A stretch of DNA of 64,000 bases from Jacaranda mimosifolia (GCA_018894105.1 CM032117.1:30918501-30982500), one strand, 5' to 3'; positions 25,072 through 40,201 are shown, counted from the stretch's first letter. Numbers and translations are program-made. Notes: generated by a model from the sequence alone, not told the origin.

Positions 25072-26332
25072 TGTCACGCCCCAACTTAGCAAACTAACAT
25101 AATTTTCATACATAAATCAACTTAATACGAGATTATAACTTGAAAGTTGCTCCTTATGTCTTGATCTGTCTAATTCTCCTCCATATGTGAAAATATCAAC
25201 AAAAAGAGTGAGCTCGAAATCCCAGCAAACATTTTGCATAGATTTAAGAAGCAAAATATTCAAAATATCTTATAATTAACAAGACCATGACACCATAACA
25301 CCCAAAGTTTGGTGGACAAACTGCCGCCATATCAAAATACACAAAGCATTTCAAACTAGTTTTGAGCCGGCACATTCAAAGATTGGAATCACATGAATTT
25401 CGTGTCATATATCAAAGTATTATAGTCAACATAACTATGCAAAACATATTCTCATATTAAAGATTGCGAACATTTCAAACCTTAAACATATGTAAAACAC
25501 TCACCTTGCAAATTCTTATAAAACTAAGTACAAACACTCTTCAAGAATCTTCCTCTCCTAATTCTTTCTCTTCCTATTCTAACATTTTCTAACCTCACAA
25601 GATATATACACTTCCACATATTCGCAACATATATTCAGGTAATTTTGTAACTTACAAAATAATTCCCATTATACCAAAATAATACACCACTTTTCTTATT
25701 CTAAAATAAGATGCACCGCTATATATACTTACATAAATAGGTTATTACTTCATATTCCTCCATTATTTCAGGAGTAATACGTACTACCTTCCTTATACTT
25801 AAGGGCTACCCTCTCCATATTCCACTTGTAACTTTTGACCCTAATTTCAAGAATAAAAGTCCACTAATTGTCATTACTTAATTGGGTTAGTAAATCAATT
25901 TATAATCATTTTTTTCTATTATTATTGGGCATCACAAACACCCCTCCGTCAAAAAACCACGTGCTCATCTTGATGGATATGGTTCCAATCCGTTACCAGG
26001 CATTGGGATTCTATAGGTGGTCAAAAAATCGACTCACTACTAGATATGGATGCGATGTTCTCTATATCATCAACAGTACCAAGGTTTCATAACAATTGCA
26101 TCAAGTTTCCATAATAACTCACTTGAGTTCCTTACAAGCCATATACAAGGTGAGGGACTAGAACTTGTCTTCGCAGAAGATCTAGATCGAGATGATGTTG
26201 TACCTAAACAAAAGTAACTAGCTGATAAACCTAGAACAATAATAATTCAAGTTGATTATTCATCCAACAACTTAGATAGATAAATTAACCTTATCTTTCT
26301 GCTTAGGTCTAACCTATTGCTCTGATACCATT
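25072..26332 (-). mobile_element. Unit 20
   Basis: LTR 25072-25936, internal 25937-26332. AACAAGACC, GACACC and AGTTTGG variants; the LTR mixes features of the two core haplotypes. Confidence 0.92.
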
Positions 26333-27593
26333 TGTCACGCCCCAACTTAGCAAACTAACATAATTTTCATACATAAATCAACTTAATACGAGATTATAAC
26401 CTGAAAGTTGCTCCTTATGTCTTGATCTGGCTAATTCTCCTCCATATGTGAAAATATCAACAAAAAGAGTGAGCTCGAAATCCCAGCAAACATTTTGCAT
26501 AGATTTAAGAAGCAAAATATTCAAAATATCTTATAATTAACATGACCATGACACCATAACACCCAAAGTTTGGTGGACAAACTGCCGCCATATCAAAATA
26601 CACAAAGCATTTCAAACTAGTTTTGAGCCGGCACATTCAAAGATTGGAATCACATGAATTTCGTGTCATATATCAAAGTATTATAGTCAACATGACTATG
26701 CAAAACATATTCTCATATTAAAGATTGTGAACATTTCAAACCTTAAACATATGTAAAACACTCACCTTGCAAATTCTCATAAAAGTAAGTAGAAACACTC
26801 GCCAAGAATCTTCCTCTCCTAATTCTTTCTCTTCCTATTCTAACATTTTCTAACCTCACAAGATATATACACTTCCACATATTCGCAACATATATTCAGG
26901 TAATTTTGTAACTTACAAAATAATTCCCATTATACCATAATAATACACCACTTTTCTTATTCTAAAATAAGATGCACCGCTATATATACTTACATAAATA
27001 GGTTATTACTTCATATTCCTCCATTATTTCAGGAGTAATACGTACTACCTTCCTTATACTTAAGGGCTACCCTCTCCATATTCCACTTGTAACTTCTGAC
27101 CCTAATTTCTAGAATAAAAGTCCACTAATTGTCATTACTTAATTGGGTTAGTGAATCAATTTATAATCATTTTTTTCTATTATTATTGGGCATCACAAAC
27201 ACCCCTCCGTCAAAAAACCACGTGCTCATCTTGATGGATATGGTTCCAATCCGTTACCAGGCATTGGGATTCTATAGGTGGTCAAAAAATCGACTCACTA
27301 CTAGATATGGATGCGATGTTCTCTATATCATCAACAGTACCAAGGTTTCATAACAATTGCATCAAGTTTCCATAATAACTCACTTGAGTTCCTTACAAGC
27401 CATATACAAGGTGAGGGACTAGAACTTGTCTTCGCAGAAGATCTAGATCGAGATGATGTTGTACCTAAACAAAAGTAACTAGCTGATAAACCTAGAACAA
27501 TAATAATTCAAGTTGATTATTCATCCAACAACTTAGATAGATAAATTAACCTTATCTTTCTGCTTAGGTCTAACCTATTGCTCTGATACCATT
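26333..27593 (-). mobile_element. Unit 21
   Basis: LTR 26333-27197, internal 27198-27593. Private changes CTCGCCAAG, AATTCTCATAA and TTCTAGAAT. Confidence 0.92.
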
Positions 27594-28854
27594 TGTCACG
27601 CCCCAACTTAGCAAACTAACATAATTTTCATACATAAATCAACTTAATACGAGATTATAACTTGAAAGTTGCTCCTTATGTCTTGATCTGTCTAATTCTC
27701 CTCCATATGTGAAAATATCAACAAAAAGAGTGAGCTCGAAATCCCAGCAAACATTTTGCATAGATTTAAGAAGCAAAATATTCAAAATATCTTATAATTA
27801 ACATGACCATGAGACCATAACACCCAAAGTTCGGTGGACAAACTGCCGCCATATCAAAATACACAAAGCATTTCAAACTAGTTTTGAGCCGGCACATTCA
27901 AAGATTGGAATCACATGAATTTCGTGTCATATATCAAAGTATTATAGTCAACATGGCTATGCAAAACATATTCTCATATTAAAGATTGTGAACATTTCAA
28001 AACTTAAACATATGTAAAACACTCACCTTCCAAATTCTTATAAAACTAAGTACAAACACTCTTCAAGAATCTTCCTCTCCTAATTCTTTCTCTTCCTATT
28101 CTAACATTTTCTAACCTCACAAGATATATACACTTCCACATATTCGCAACATATATTCAGGTAATTTTGTAACTTACAAAATAATTCCCATTATACCAAA
28201 ATAATACACCACTTTTCTTATTCTAAAATAAGATGCACCGCTATATATACTTACATAAATAGGTTATTACTTCATATTCCTCCATTATTTCAGGAGTAAT
28301 ACGTACTACCTTCCTTATACTTAAGGGCTACCCTCTCCATATTCCACTTGTAACTTTTGACCCTAATTTCAAGAATAAAAGTCCACTAATTGTCATTACT
28401 TAATTGGGTTAGTAAATCAATTTATAATCATTTTTTTCTATTATTATTGGGCATCACAAACACCCCTCCGTCAAAAAACCACGTGCTCATCTTGATGGAT
28501 ATGGTTCCAATCCGTTACCAGGCATTGGGATTCTATAGGTGGTCAAAAAATCGACTCACTACTAGATATGGATGCGATGTTCTCTATATCATCAACAGTA
28601 CCAAGGTTTCATAACAATTGCATCAAGTTTCCATAATAACTCACTTGAGTTCCTTACAAGCCATATACAAGGTGAGGGACTAGAACTTGTCTTCGCAGAA
28701 GATCTAGATCGAGATGATGTTGTACCTAAACAAAAGTAACTAGCTGATAAACCTAGAACAATAATAATTCAAGTTGATTATTCATCCAACAACTTAGATA
28801 GATAAATTAACCTTATCTTTCTGCTTAGGTCTAACCTATTGCTCTGATACCATT
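27594..28854 (-). mobile_element. Unit 22
   Basis: LTR 27594-28458, internal 28459-28854. Essentially core consensus. Its LTR differs from that of unit 26 at one base by eye (ACCAAAATAAT). Confidence 0.92.
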
Positions 28855-30115
28855 TGTCACGCCCCAACTTAGCAAACTAACATAATTTTCATACATAAAT
28901 CAACTTAATACGAGATTATAACTTGAAAGTTGCTCCTTATGTCTTGATCTGTCTAATTCTCCTCCATATGTGAAAATATCAACAAAAAGAGTGAGCTCGA
29001 AATCCCAGCAAACATTTTGCATAGATTTAAGAAGCAAAATATTCAAAATATCTTATAATTAACATGACCATGAGACCATAACACCCAAAGTTCGGTGGAC
29101 AAACTGCCGCCATATCAAAATACACAAAGCATTTCAAACTAGTTTTGAGCCGGCACATTCAAAGATTGGAATCACATGAATTTCGTGTCATATATCAAAG
29201 TATTATAGTCAACATGGCTATGCAAAACATATTCTCATATTAAAGATTGTGAACATTTCAAAACTTAAACATATGTAAAACACTCACCTTGCCAAATTCT
29301 TATAAAACTAAGTACAAACACTCTTCAAGAATCTTCCTCTCCTAATTCTTTCTCTTCCTATTCTAACATTTTCTAACCTCACAAGATATATACACTTCCA
29401 CATATTCGCAACATATATTCAGGTAATTTTGTAACTTACAAAATAATTCCCATTATACCATAATAATACACCACTTTTCTTATTCTAAAATAAGATGCAC
29501 CGCTATATATACTTACATAAATAGGTTATTACTTCATATTCCTCCATTATTTCAGAGTAATACGTACTACCTTCCTTATACTTAAGGGCTACCCTCTCCA
29601 TATTCCACTTGTAACTTTTGACCCTAATTTCAAGAATAAAAGTCCACTAATTGTCATTACTTAATTGGGTTAGTAAATCAATTTATAATCATTTTTTTCT
29701 ATTATTATTGGGCATCACAAACACCCCTCCGTCAAAAAACCACGTGCTCATCTTGATGGATATGGTTCCAATCCGTTACCAGGCATTGGGATTCTATAGG
29801 TGGTCAAAAAATCGACTCACTACTAGATATGGATGCGATGTTCTCTATATCATCAACAGTACCAAGGTTTCATAACAATTGCATCAAGTTTCCATAATAA
29901 CTCACTTGAGTTCCTTACAAGCCATATACAAGGTGAGGGACTAGAACTTGTCTTCGCAGAAGATCTAGATCGAGATGATGTTGTACCTAAACAAAAGTAA
30001 CTAGCTGATAAACCTAGAACAATAATAATTCAAGTTGATTATTCATCCAACAACTTAGATAGATAAATTAACCTTATCTTTCTGCTTAGGTCTAACCTAT
30101 TGCTCTGATACCATT
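28855..30115 (-). mobile_element. Unit 23
   Basis: LTR 28855-29719, internal 29720-30115. An inserted C (CTTGCCAAAT) is offset by a deletion (TTTCAGAG). Confidence 0.92.
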
Positions 30116-31376
30116 TGTCACGCCCCAACTTAGCAAACTAACATAATTTTCATACATAAATCAACTTAATACGAGATTATAACTTGAAAGTTGCTCCTTA
30201 TGTCTTGATCTGTCTAATTCTCCTCCATATGTGAAAATATCAACAAAAAGAGTGAGCTCGAAATCCCAGCAAACATTTCGCATAGATTTAAGAAGCAAAA
30301 TATTCAAAATATCTTATAATTAACATGACCATGACACCATAACACCCAAAGTTTGGTGGACAAACTGCCGCCATATCAAAATACACAAAGCATTTCAAAC
30401 TAGTTTTGAGCCGGCACATTCAAAGATTGGAATCACATGAATTTCGTGTCATATATCAAAGTATTATAGTCAACATGGCTATGCAAAACATATTCTCATA
30501 TTAAAGATTGTGAACATTTCAAAACTTAAACATATGTAAAACACTCACCTTCCAAATTCTTATAAAACTAAGTACAAACACTCTTCAAGAATCTTCCTCT
30601 CCTAATTCTTTCTCTTCCTATTCTAACATTTTCTAACCTCACAAGATATATACACTTCCACATATTCGCAACATATATTCAGGTAATTTTGTAACTTACA
30701 AAATAATTCCCATTATACCAAAATAATACACCACTTTTCTTATTCTAAAATAAGATGCACCGCTATATATACTTACATAAATAGGTTATTACTTCATATT
30801 CCTCCATTATTTCAGGAGTAATACGTACTACCTTCCTTATACTTAAGGGCTACCCTCTCCATATTCCACTTGTAACTTTTGACCCTAATTTCAAGAATAA
30901 AAGTCCACTAATTGTCATTACTTAATTGGGTTAGTAAATCAATTTATAATCATTTTTTTCTATTATTATTGGGCATCACAAACACCCCTCCGTCAAAAAA
31001 CCACGTGCTCATCTTGATGGATATGGTTCCAATCCGTTACCAGGCATTGGGATTCTATAGGTGGTCAAAAAATCGACTCACTACTAGATATGGATGCGAT
31101 GTTCTCTATATCATCAACAGTACCAAGGTTTCATAACAATTGCATCAAGTTTCCATAATAACTCACTTGAGTTCCTTACAAGCCATATACAAGGTGAGGG
31201 ACTAGAACTTGTCTTCGCAGAAGATCTAGATCGAGATGATGTTGTACCTAAACAAAAGTAACTAGCTGATAAACCTAGAACAATAATAATTCAAGTTGAT
31301 TATTCATCCAACAACTTAGATAGATAAATTAACCTTATCTTTCTGCTTAGGTCTAACCTATTGCTCTGATACCATT
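30116..31376 (-). mobile_element. Unit 24
   Basis: LTR 30116-30980, internal 30981-31376. ATTTCGCAT is private; GACACC with GTTTGG is shared with units 20 and 21. Confidence 0.92.
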
Positions 31377-32637
31377 TGTCACGCCCCAACTTAGCAAACT
31401 AACATAATTTTCATACATAAATCAACTTAATACGAGATTATAACTTGAAAGTTGCTCCTTATGTCTTGATCTGTCTAATTCTCCTCCATATGTGAAAATA
31501 TCAACAAAAAGAGTGAGCTCGAAATCCCAGCAAACATTTTGCATAGATTTAAGAAGCAAAATATTCAAAATATCTTATAATTAACATGACCATGAGACCA
31601 TAACACCCAAAGTTCGGTGGACAAACTGCCGCCATATCAAAATACACAAAGCATTTCAAACTAGTTTTGAGCCGGCACATTCAAAGATTGGAATCACATG
31701 AATTTCGTGTCATATATCAAAGTATTATAGTCAACATGGCTATGCAAAACATATTCTCATATTAAAGATTGTGAACATTTCAAAACCTTAAACATATGTA
31801 AAACACTCACCTTCCAAATTCTTATAAAACTAAGTAGAAACACTCTTCAAGAATCTTCCTATCCTAATTCTTTCTCTTCCTATTCTAACATTTTCTAACC
31901 TCACAAGATATATACACTTCCACATATTCGCAACATATATTCAGGTAATTTTGTAACTTACAAAATAATTCCCATTATACCATAATAATACACCACTTTT
32001 CTTATTCTAAAATAAGATGCACCGCTATATATACTTACATAAATAGGTTATTACTTCATATTCCTCCATTATTTCAGAGTAATACGTACTACCTTCCTTA
32101 TACTTAAGGGCTACCCTCTCCATATTCCACTTGTAACTTTTGACCCTAATTTCAAGAATAAAAGTCCACTAATTGTCATTACTTAATTGGGTTAGTAAAT
32201 CAATTTATAATCATTTTTTTCTATTATTATTGGGCATCACAAACACCCCTCCGTCAAAAAACCACGTGCTCATCTTGATGGATATGGTTCCAATCCGTTA
32301 CCAGGCATTGGGATTCTATAGGTGGTCAAAAAATCGACTCACTACTAGATATGGATGCGATGTTCTCTATATCATCAACAGTACCAAGGTTTCATAACAA
32401 TTGCATCAAGTTTCCATAATAACTCACTTGAGTTCCTTACAAGCCATATACAAGGTGAGGGACTAGAACTTGTCTTCGCAGAAGATCTAGATCGAGATGA
32501 TGTTGTACCTAAACAAAAGTAACTAGCTGATAAACCTAGAACAATAATAATTCAAGTTGATTATTCATCCAACAACTTAGATAGATAAATTAACCTTATC
32601 TTTCTGCTTAGGTCTAACCTATTGCTCTGATACCATT
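31377..32637 (-). mobile_element. Unit 25
   Basis: LTR 31377-32241, internal 32242-32637. Extra base in AAAACCTTAAAC is offset by TTTCAGAG; CCTATCC is private. Confidence 0.92.
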
Positions 32638-33898
32638 TGTCACGCCCCAACTTAGCAAACTAACATAATTTTCATACATAAATCAACTTAATACGAGATT
32701 ATAACTTGAAAGTTGCTCCTTATGTCTTGATCTGTCTAATTCTCCTCCATATGTGAAAATATCAACAAAAAGAGTGAGCTCGAAATCCCAGCAAACATTT
32801 TGCATAGATTTAAGAAGCAAAATATTCAAAATATCTTATAATTAACATGACCATGAGACCATAACACCCAAAGTTCGGTGGACAAACTGCCGCCATATCA
32901 AAATACACAAAGCATTTCAAACTAGTTTTGAGCCGGCACATTCAAAGATTGGAATCACATGAATTTCGTGTCATATATCAAAGTATTATAGTCAACATGG
33001 CTATGCAAAACATATTCTCATATTAAAGATTGTGAACATTTCAAAACTTAAACATATGTAAAACACTCACCTTCCAAATTCTTATAAAACTAAGTACAAA
33101 CACTCTTCAAGAATCTTCCTCTCCTAATTCTTTCTCTTCCTATTCTAACATTTTCTAACCTCACAAGATATATACACTTCCACATATTCGCAACATATAT
33201 TCAGGTAATTTTGTAACTTACAAAATAATTCCCATTATACCATAATAATACACCACTTTTCTTATTCTAAAATAAGATGCACCGCTATATATACTTACAT
33301 AAATAGGTTATTACTTCATATTCCTCCATTATTTCAGGAGTAATACGTACTACCTTCCTTATACTTAAGGGCTACCCTCTCCATATTCCACTTGTAACTT
33401 TTGACCCTAATTTCAAGAATAAAAGTCCACTAATTGTCATTACTTAATTGGGTTAGTAAATCAATTTATAATCATTTTTTTCTATTATTATTGGGCATCA
33501 CAAACACCCCTCCGTCAAAAAACCACGTGCTCATCTTGATGGATATGGTTCCAATCCGTTACCAGGCATTGGGATTCTATAGGTGGTCAAAAAATCGACT
33601 CACTACTAGATATGGATGCGATGTTCTCTATATCATCAACAGTACCAAGGTTTCATAACAATTGCATCAAGTTTCCATAATAACTCACTTGAGTTCCTTA
33701 CAAGCCATATACAAGGTGAGGGACTAGAACTTGTCTTCGCAGAAGATCTAGATCGAGATGATGTTGTACCTAAACAAAAGTAACTAGCTGATAAACCTAG
33801 AACAATAATAATTCAAGTTGATTATTCATCCAACAACTTAGATAGATAAATTAACCTTATCTTTCTGCTTAGGTCTAACCTATTGCTCTGATACCATT
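32638..33898 (-). mobile_element. Unit 26
   Basis: LTR 32638-33502, internal 33503-33898. Core consensus; last unit of the homogeneous core. Confidence 0.92.
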
Positions 33899-35156
33899 TG
33901 TCACGCCCCAACTTAGCAAACTAACATAATTTTCATACATAAATCAACTTAATACGAGATTATAACTTGAAAGTTGCTCCTTATGTCTTGATCTGTCTAA
34001 TTCTCCTCCATATGTGAAAATATCAACAAAAAGAGTGAGCTCGAAATCCCAGCAAACATTTTGCATAGATTTAAGAAGCAAAATATTCAAAATATCTTAT
34101 AATTAACATGACCATGAGACCATAACACCCAAAGTTCGGTGGACAAACTACCGCCATATCAAAATACACAAAGCATTTCAAACTAGTTTTGAGCCGGCAC
34201 ATTCAAAGATTGGAATCACATGAATTTCGTGTCATATATCAAAGTATTATAGTCAACATGGCTATGCAAAACATATTCTCATATTAAAGATTGTGAACAT
34301 TTCAAAACTTAAACATATGTAAAACACTCACTTTCCAAATTCTTATAAAACTAAGTACAAACACTCTTCAAGAATCTTCCTCTCCTAATTCTTTCTCTTC
34401 CTATTCTAACATTTTCTAACCTCACAACATATATACACTTCCACGTATTCGCAACATATATTCAGGTAATTTTGTAACTTACAAAATAATTCCCATTATA
34501 CCATAATAATACACCACTTTTCTTATTCTAAAATAAGATGCACCGCTATATATACTTACATAAATAGGTTATTACTTCATATTCCTCCATTATTTCAAGA
34601 GTAATACGTACTACCTTCCTTATACTTAAGGGCTACCCTCTCCATATTCCACTTGTAACTTTGACCCTAATTTCAAGAATAAAAGTCCACTAATTGTCAT
34701 TACTTAATTAGGTTAGTAAATCAATTTACAATCATTTTTTTATTATTATTGGGCATCACAAACACCCCTCCGTCAAAAAACCACGTGCTCATCTTGATGG
34801 ATATGGTTCCAATCCGTTACCAGGCATTGGGATTCTATAGGTGGTCAAAAAATCGACTCACTACTAGATATGGATGCGATGTTCGCTATATCATCAACAG
34901 TACCAAGGTTTCATAACAATTGCATCAAGTTTCCATAATAACTCACTTGAGTTCCTTACAAGCCATATACAAGGTGAGGGACTAGAACTTGTCTTCGCAG
35001 AAGATCTAGATCGAGATGATGTTGTACCTACACAAAAGTAACTAGCTGATAAACCTAGAACAATAATAATTCAAGTCGATTATTCATCCAACAACTTAGA
35101 TAGATAAATTAACCTTATCTTTCTGCTTAGGTCTAACCTATTGCTCTGATACCATT
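33899..35156 (-). mobile_element. Unit 27
   Basis: LTR 33899-34760 (862 bp, the shortest), internal 34761-35156. Introduces CACAACAT with CACGTATTCG; internal switches to GTTCGCT, CTACACAA and GTCGAT. Confidence 0.92.
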
Positions 35157-36417
35157 TGTCACGCCCCAACTTAGCAAACTAACATAATTTTCATACATAA
35201 ATCAACTTAATACGAGATTATAACTTGAAAGTTGCTCCTTATGTCTTGATCTGTCTAATTCTCCTCCATATGTGAAAATATCAACAAAAAGAGTGAGCTC
35301 GAAATCCCAGCAAACATTTTGCATAGATTTAAGAAGCAAAATATTCAAAATATCTTATAATTAACATGACCATGACACCATAACACCCAAAGTTCGGTGG
35401 ACAAACTGCCGCCATATCAAAATACACAAAGCATTTCAAACTAGTTTTGAGCCGGCACATTCAAAGATTGGAATCACATGAATTTCGTGTCATATATCAA
35501 AGTATTATAGTCAACATGGCTATGCAAAACATATTCTCATATTAAAGATTGTGAACATTTCAAAACTTAAACATATGTAAAACACTCACCTTCCAAATTC
35601 TTATAAAACTAAGTACAAACACTCTTCAAGAATCTTCCTCTCCTAATTCTTTCTCTTCCTATTCTAACATTTTCTAACCTCACAAGATATATACACTTCC
35701 ACATATTCGCAACATATATTCAGGTAATTTTGTAACTTACAAAATAATTCCCATTATACCATAATAATACACCACTTTTCTTATTCTAAAATAAGATGCA
35801 CCGCTATATATACTTACATAAATAGGTTATTACTTCATATTCCTCCATTATTTCAAGAGTAATACGTACTACCTTCCTTATACTTAAGGGCTACCCTCTC
35901 CATATTCCACTTGTAACTTTTGACCCTAATTTCAAGAATAAAAGTCCACTAATTGTCATTACTTAATTGGGTTAGTAAATCAATTTATAATCATTTTTTT
36001 CTATTATTATTGGGCATCACAAACACCCCTCCGTCAAAAAACCACGTGCTCGTCTTGATGGATATGGTTCCAATCCGTTACCAGGCATTGGGATTCTATA
36101 GGTGGTCAAAAAATCGACTCACTACTAGATATGGATGCGATGTTCTCTATATCATCAACAGTACCAAGGTTTCATAACAATTGCATCAAGTTTCCATAAT
36201 AACTCACTTGAGTTCCTTACAAGCCATATACAAGGTGAGGGACTAGAACTTGTCTTCGCAGAAGATCTAGATCGAGATGATGTTGTACCTAAACAAAAGT
36301 AACTAGCTGATAAACCTAGAACAATAATAATTCAAGTCGATTATTCATCCAACAACTTAGATAGATAAATTAACCTTATCTTTCTGCTTAGGTCTAACCT
36401 ATTGCTCTGATACCATT
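35157..36417 (-). mobile_element. Unit 28
   Basis: LTR 35157-36021, internal 36022-36417. GACACC; internal GCTCGTC form. Confidence 0.92.
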
Positions 36418-37678
36418 TGTCACGCCCCAACTTAGCAAACTAACATAATTTTCATACATAAATCAACTTAATACGAGATTATAACTTGAAAGTTGCTCCT
36501 TATGTCTTGATCTGTCTAATTCTCCTCCATATGTGAAAATATCAACAAAAAGAATGAGCTCGAAATCCCAGCAAACATTTTGCATAGATTTAAGAAGCAA
36601 AATATTCAAAATATCTTATAATTAACATGACCATGAGACCATAACACCCAAAGTTCGGTGGACAAACTGCCGCCATATCAAAATACACAAAGCATTTCAA
36701 ACTAGTTTTGAGCCGGCACATTCAAAGATTGGAGTCACATGAATTTCGTGTCATATATCAAAGTATTATAGTCAACATAACTATGCAAAACATATTCTCA
36801 AATTAAAGATTGCGAACATTTCAAACCTTAAACATATGTAAAACACTCACCTTCCAAATTCTTATAAAACTAAGTACATACACTCTTCAAGAATCTTCCT
36901 CTCCTAATTCTTTCTCTTCCTATTCTAACATTTTCTAACCTCACTACATATATACAGTTCCACATATTCGCAACATATATTCAGGTAATTTTGTAACTTA
37001 AAAAATAATTCCCATTATACCATAATAATACACCACTTTTCTTATTCTAAAATAAGATGCACCGCTATATATACTTACATAAATAGGTTATTACTTCATA
37101 TTCCTCCATTATTTCAAGAGTAATACGTACTACCTTCCTTATACTTAAGGGCTACCCTCTCCATATTCCACTTGTAACTTTTGACCCTAATTTCAAGAAT
37201 AAAAGTCCACTAATTGTCATTACTTAATTGGGTTAGTAAATCAATTTATAATCATTTTTTTCTATTATTATTGGGCATCACAAACACCCCTCCGTCAAAA
37301 AACCACGTGCTCGTCTTGATGGATATGGTTCCAATCCGTTACCAGGCATTGGGATTCTATAGGTGGTCAAAAAATCGACTCACTACTAGATATGGATGCG
37401 ATGTTCTCTATATCATCAACAGTACCAAGGTTTCATAACAATTGCATCAAGTTTCCATAATAACTCACTTGAGTTCCTTACAAGCCATATACAAGGTGAG
37501 GGACTAGAACTTGTCTTCGCAGAAGATCTAGATCGAGATGATGTTGTACCTAAACAAAAGTAACTAGCTGATAAACCTAGAACAATAATAATTCAAGTTG
37601 ATTATTCATCCAACAACTTAGATAGATAAATTAACCTTATCTTTCTGCTTAGGTCTAACCTATTGCTCTGATACCATT
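36418..37678 (-). mobile_element. Unit 29
   Basis: LTR 36418-37282, internal 37283-37678. Private GAATGAGC, GGAGTCAC and CTACATATATACAG. Confidence 0.92.
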
Positions 37679-38940
37679 TGTCACGCCCCAACTTAGCAAA
37701 CTAACATAATTTTCATACATAAATCAACTTAATACGAGATTATAACTTGAAAGTTGCTCCTTATGTCTTGATCTGTCTAATTCTCCTCCATATGTGAAAA
37801 TATCAACAAAAAGAGTGAGCTCGAAATCCCAGCAAACATTTTGCATAGATTTAAGAAGCAAAATATTCAAAATATCTTATAATTAACATGACCATGAGAC
37901 CATAACACCCAAAGTTCGGTGGACAAACTGCCGCCATATCAAAATACACAAAGCATTTCAAACTAGTTTTGAGCCGGCACATTCAAAGATTGGAATCACA
38001 TGAATTTCGTGTCATATATCAAAGTATTATAGTCAACATGGCTATGCAAAACATATTCTCATATTAAAGATTGTGAACATTTCCAAACTTAAACATATGT
38101 AAAACACTCACTTTCCAAATTCTTATAAAACTAAGTACAAACACTCTTCAAGAATCTTCCTCTCCTAATTCTTTCTCTTCCTATTCTAACATTTTCTAAC
38201 CTCACAACATATATACACTTCCACGTATTCGTAACATATAATCAGGTAATTTTGTAACTTACAAAATAATTCCCATTATACCATAATAATACACCACTTT
38301 TCTTATTCTAAAATAAGATGCGCCGCTATATATACTTACATAAATAGGTTATTACTTCATATTCCTCCACTATTTCAAGAGTAATACGTACTACCTTCCT
38401 TATACTTAAGGGCTACCCTCTCCATATTCCACTTGTAACCTTTGACCCTAATTTCAAGAATAAAAGTCCACTAATTGTCATTACTTAATAGAGTTAGTAA
38501 ATCAATTTATAATCATTTTTTTCTATTAGTATTAGGGCATCACAAACACCCCTCCGTCAAAAAACCACGTCCTTGTCTTGATGGATTTGGTTCCAATCCG
38601 TTACCAGGCATTGGGATTCTAGAGGTGGTCAAAAAATTGACTCACTACTAGATATGGATGCGATGTTCGCTATATCATCAACAGTACCAAGGTTTCATAA
38701 CAATTGCATCAAGTTTCCATAATAACTCACTTGAGTTCCTTACAAGCCATATACAAAGTGAGGGACTAGAACTTGTGTTCGCAGAAGATCTAGATCGAGA
38801 TGATGTTGTACCTACACAAAAGTAACTAGCTGATAAACCTAGAACAATAATAATTCAAGTCGATTATTCATCCAACAACTTAGATAGATAAATTAACCTT
38901 ATCTTTCTGCTTAGGTCTAACCTATTGCTCTGATACCATT
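37679..38940 (-). mobile_element. Unit 30
   Basis: LTR 37679-38544 (866 bp), internal 38545-38940. TTCCAAACTT and CGTAACATATAATC; internal CCTTGTC with GGATTTGG, as in unit 39. Confidence 0.92.
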
Positions 38941-40201
38941 TGTCACGCCCCAACTTAGCAAACTAACATAATTTTCATACATAAATCAACTTAATACGAG
39001 ATTATAACTTGAAAGTTGCTCCTTATGTCTTGATCTGTCTAATTCTCCTCCATATGTGAAAATATCAACAAAAAGAGTGAGCTCGAAATCCCAGCAAACA
39101 TTTTGCATAGATTTAAGAAGCAAAATATTCAAAATATCTTATAATTAACATGACCATGAGACCATAACACCCAAAGTTCGGTGGACAAACTGCCGCCATA
39201 TCAAAATACACAAAGCATTTCAAACTAGTTTTGAGCCGGCACATTCAAAGATTGGAATCACATGAATTTCGTGTCATATATCAAAGTATTATAGTCAACA
39301 TGGCTATGCAAAACATATTCTCATATTAAAGATTGTGAACATTTCAAAACTTAAACATATGTAAAACACTCACCTTCCAAATTCTTATAAAACTAAGTAC
39401 AAACACTCTTCAAGAATCTTCCTCTCCTAATTCTTTCTCTTCCTATTCTAACATTTTCTAACCTCACAACATATATACACTTCCACGTATTCGCAACATA
39501 TATTCAGGTAATTTTGTAACTTACAAAATAATTCCCATTATACCATAATAATACACCACTTTTCTTATTCTAAAATAAGATGCACCGCTATATATACTTA
39601 CATAAATAGGTTATTACTTCATATTCCTCCATTATTTCAAGAGTAATACGTACTACCTTCCTTATACTTAAGGGCTACCCTCTCCATATTCCACTTGTAA
39701 CTTTTGACCCTAATTTCAAGAATAAAAGTCCACTAATTGTCATTACTTAATTGGGTTAGTAAATCAATTTATAATCATTTTTTTCTATTATTATTGGGCA
39801 TCACAAACACCCCTCCGTCAAAAAACCACGTGCTCGTCTTGATGGATATGGTTCCAATCCGTTACCAGGCATTGGGATTCTATAGGTGGTCAAAAAATCG
39901 ACTCACTACTAGATATGGATGCGATGTTCTCTATATCATCAACAGTACCAAGGTTTCATAGCAATTGCATCAAGTTTCCATAATAACTCACTTGAGTTCC
40001 TTACAAGCCATATACAAGGTGAGGGACTAGAACTTGTCTTCGCAGAAGATCTAGATCGAGATGATGTTGTACCTAAACAAAAGTAACTAGCTGATAAACC
40101 TAGAACAATAATAATTCAAGTCGATTATTCATCCAACAACTTAGATAGATAAATTAACCTTATCTTTCTGCTTAGGTCTAACCTATTGCTCTGATACCAT
40201 T
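38941..40201 (-). mobile_element. Unit 31
   Basis: LTR 38941-39805, internal 39806-40201. CACAACAT/CACGTATTCG haplotype on an otherwise core-like LTR. Confidence 0.92.

Larger units (their letters stand above)
20029..33898 (-). repeat. Homogeneous core of the array (units 16-26)
   Basis: Eleven successive units, ten of 1261 bp and one of 1260 bp, differ from each other by very few substitutions by eye. Diagnostic internal variants GCTCATC, GTTCTCT, CTAAACAA and AGTTGATT are constant throughout. This is the signature of recent local amplification or strong homogenisation. Confidence 0.8.

Noticed and set aside
20029..33898. Assembly artefact duplicating one unit
   Set aside because: Not excluded, but core units carry distinct private substitutions (for example CTCGCCAAG in unit 21, ATTTCGCAT in unit 24, TTTTGTATAG in unit 18), which argues against simple copying of one sequence by the assembler. 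Read depth would decide.
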